Below are positions 63,005-64,000 of a stretch of 64,000 bases of DNA, piece by piece (the stretch's first letter is position 1; each line of letters starts with the position of its first letter). This DNA comes from Abyssalbus ytuae (GTDB taxonomy: Bacteria > Bacteroidota > Bacteroidia > Flavobacteriales > Flavobacteriaceae): assembly GCF_022807975.1 (NCBI RefSeq), contig NZ_CP094358.1, forward strand, positions 1,426,001 through 1,490,000, written 5' to 3'. The notes beneath the pieces were generated by a model that saw only the letters and a program-made list of their open reading frames with translations, had not been told where the DNA came from and ran no database searches. Made by a program: the position numbers and the translations under genes.

Positions 63005-64000
63005 ATGCACCTTAAAATTTCATATTCATTTTTACTGCCACCACTTGTCCTTATGGTTATAAGCTGTAAAAGGACGCCCCATACTCAAACCAGCCTTTAC
63101 CAAAAAGAAATTGACAGTATTGAATATTATCTCGAAAAAGCAAAAGATAAAAGCCTGGATGCTGAACAAAGAAAAAAATACGCATGGAAAGCTTATGAAT
63201 TCACTCCTGTTTTAAATGATTCGCTTAAAGCTAAATATTACATTAACACAAGCCTCATCTTCTATAAAATTGGTGATTTTGAAGACTTTAAAAACCTCAA
63301 TCATAAATCCCTGACGACAGCCTCAAAAATACACAATAAAAGATTGATGGCAAATTCTCAACATAATTTAGGTCTTTACTACTTAAACAATAAGTATATA
63401 AAAGATAGTGCATATTATTACTTCATTGAAGCTAAAAAAATATATGAAGAATTGAATAATCCCTACAGGATTGGAAACATCTTACTGAATATTAGCATTA
63501 TAGAAAGACGAAATAACAATTTAACCAAAGCACAAATAAGATTAAAAGAATCTACTTATTATTTCAAACTTTTCAATGATTTCAAATCATTGTCTAATAC
63601 TTATAATAATTTAGGAAACATTAGCAGACAAATTGGAAATTATGAACATGCTCTAAAAAATCATCTATTAGCTTTAGATTATCGCACACTATTAAAGAAT
63701 AAATATTTAATTTCCCAATCATATAATAATATCGGTGTTGTCTATAAAGAGCAGAAAAAATATTCTAAAGCATTATCCTTTTATAAAAAAGCTCTTTCAA
63801 TAGACAGTATCTTCTATTTAAAACCTTCTTTTTATGCAAAAGTTATAAATAATTTGGCCTATACCAAACTAAAAGTAAAAGATGAAAATCAACTTCCTAA
63901 TCTCTTTTTCAAATCATTAAAAATAAGGGACAGCTTAAAGGATTTTCCAGGCATTTTAAATTCAAAGTTAAAATTAGCCGAATACTATGAATACAAAAAT
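63005..64000 (+). CDS. TPR-repeat lipoprotein or sensor (partial, runs off the window)
   Basis: An ORF from ATG 63005 that is open to the end of the window (332 codons seen). A lipoprotein signal ends at VISC, followed by many tetratricopeptide repeats (for example SLSNTYNNLGNISRQIGNYEHAL and a second SQSYNNIGVVYKEQKKYSKAL, about 40 residues apart). In flavobacteria such periplasmic TPR tracts often lead into a membrane helix and a histidine kinase or LuxR domain, but that part is not in the window, so no function is claimed. Confidence 0.85.
   Translation, partial: MHLKISYSFLLPPLVLMVISCKRTPHTQTSLYQKEIDSIEYYLEKAKDKSLDAEQRKKYAWKAYEFTPVLNDSLKAKYYINTSLIFYKIGDFEDFKNLNHKSLTTASKIHNKRLMANSQHNLGLYYLNNKYIKDSAYYYFIEAKKIYEELNNPYRIGNILLNISIIERRNNNLTKAQIRLKESTYYFKLFNDFKSLSNTYNNLGNISRQIGNYEHALKNHLLALDYRTLLKNKYLISQSYNNIGVVYKEQKKYSKALSFYKKALSIDSIFYLKPSFYAKVINNLAYTKLKVKDENQLPNLFFKSLKIRDSLKDFPGILNSKLKLAEYYEYKN

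Overview
The window reads as a chromosomal segment of a marine or environmental Bacteroidetes of the class Flavobacteriia. The evidence is the low GC content, promoters with the Bacteroidetes -7 box TAnnTTTG and no strong Shine-Dalgarno sites, a gldA gliding gene, DUF3857, DUF6089, DUF5686 and GIN-domain proteins, an SDR-type threonine dehydrogenase, and a homoserine acetyltransferase/aspartokinase/homoserine dehydrogenase fusion. No rRNA, tRNA, insertion sequence, phage or CRISPR was seen. It is an ordinary core-genome region, but its leader RNAs are unusually rich in regulation.

Layout. 1-9.3 kb (minus strand): rsgA, dtd, three tandem DUF3857/transglutaminase-like secreted proteins, a MazG-like hydrolase, then aroA behind a terminator. 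9.6-14.5 kb: a GIN protein, then the phenylalanine/tyrosine operon pheA - aminotransferase - tyrA - DAHP synthase/chorismate mutase, read leftward behind a Phe-rich leader peptide and attenuator. 14.7-17.5 kb: threonine catabolism (tdh, kbl) divergent from an Lrp-type regulator. 17.5-20.3 kb: gldA converging on a GIN lipoprotein and a PagL-like lipid A deacylase.

20.3-35.1 kb holds an almost complete methionine/SAM cycle on the minus strand. metK lies behind a SAM-II-type riboswitch. The metX-thrA trifunctional fusion, a sulfhydrylase, a HEPN-tailed sulfite reductase and a ferredoxin reductase follow a SAM-I riboswitch. A split metH and metF come last. Between metK and the SAM-I element sits an unannotated 22-codon ORF with six Met codons. 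Its 3' part can pair with the 5' arm of the terminator that follows, which is the same geometry as the Phe attenuator in this window. I regard this as the most interesting observation: a candidate methionine-codon attenuator in series with a SAM riboswitch.

35.3-38.9 kb: deoxynucleoside kinase, membrane pyrophosphatase, soluble pyrophosphatase. 39-46.8 kb: a DUF5686 outer-membrane protein, pdhB, etfB-etfA with a palindromic operator candidate, a bifunctional nuclease and a nucleoside transporter. 46.8-49.4 kb: a YceI/porin group. 49.6-53.9 kb: thyA, a small CBM48 protein, a class V aminotransferase, and 2TM protein-folA-fructosamine kinase. 54.2-62.2 kb: murI, then a minus-strand envelope operon (CBS protein, nadK, DUF6089 protein, uppS, bamA, two skp/ompH genes). 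62.3-64 kb: pdxJ and the start of a TPR lipoprotein that runs off the window.
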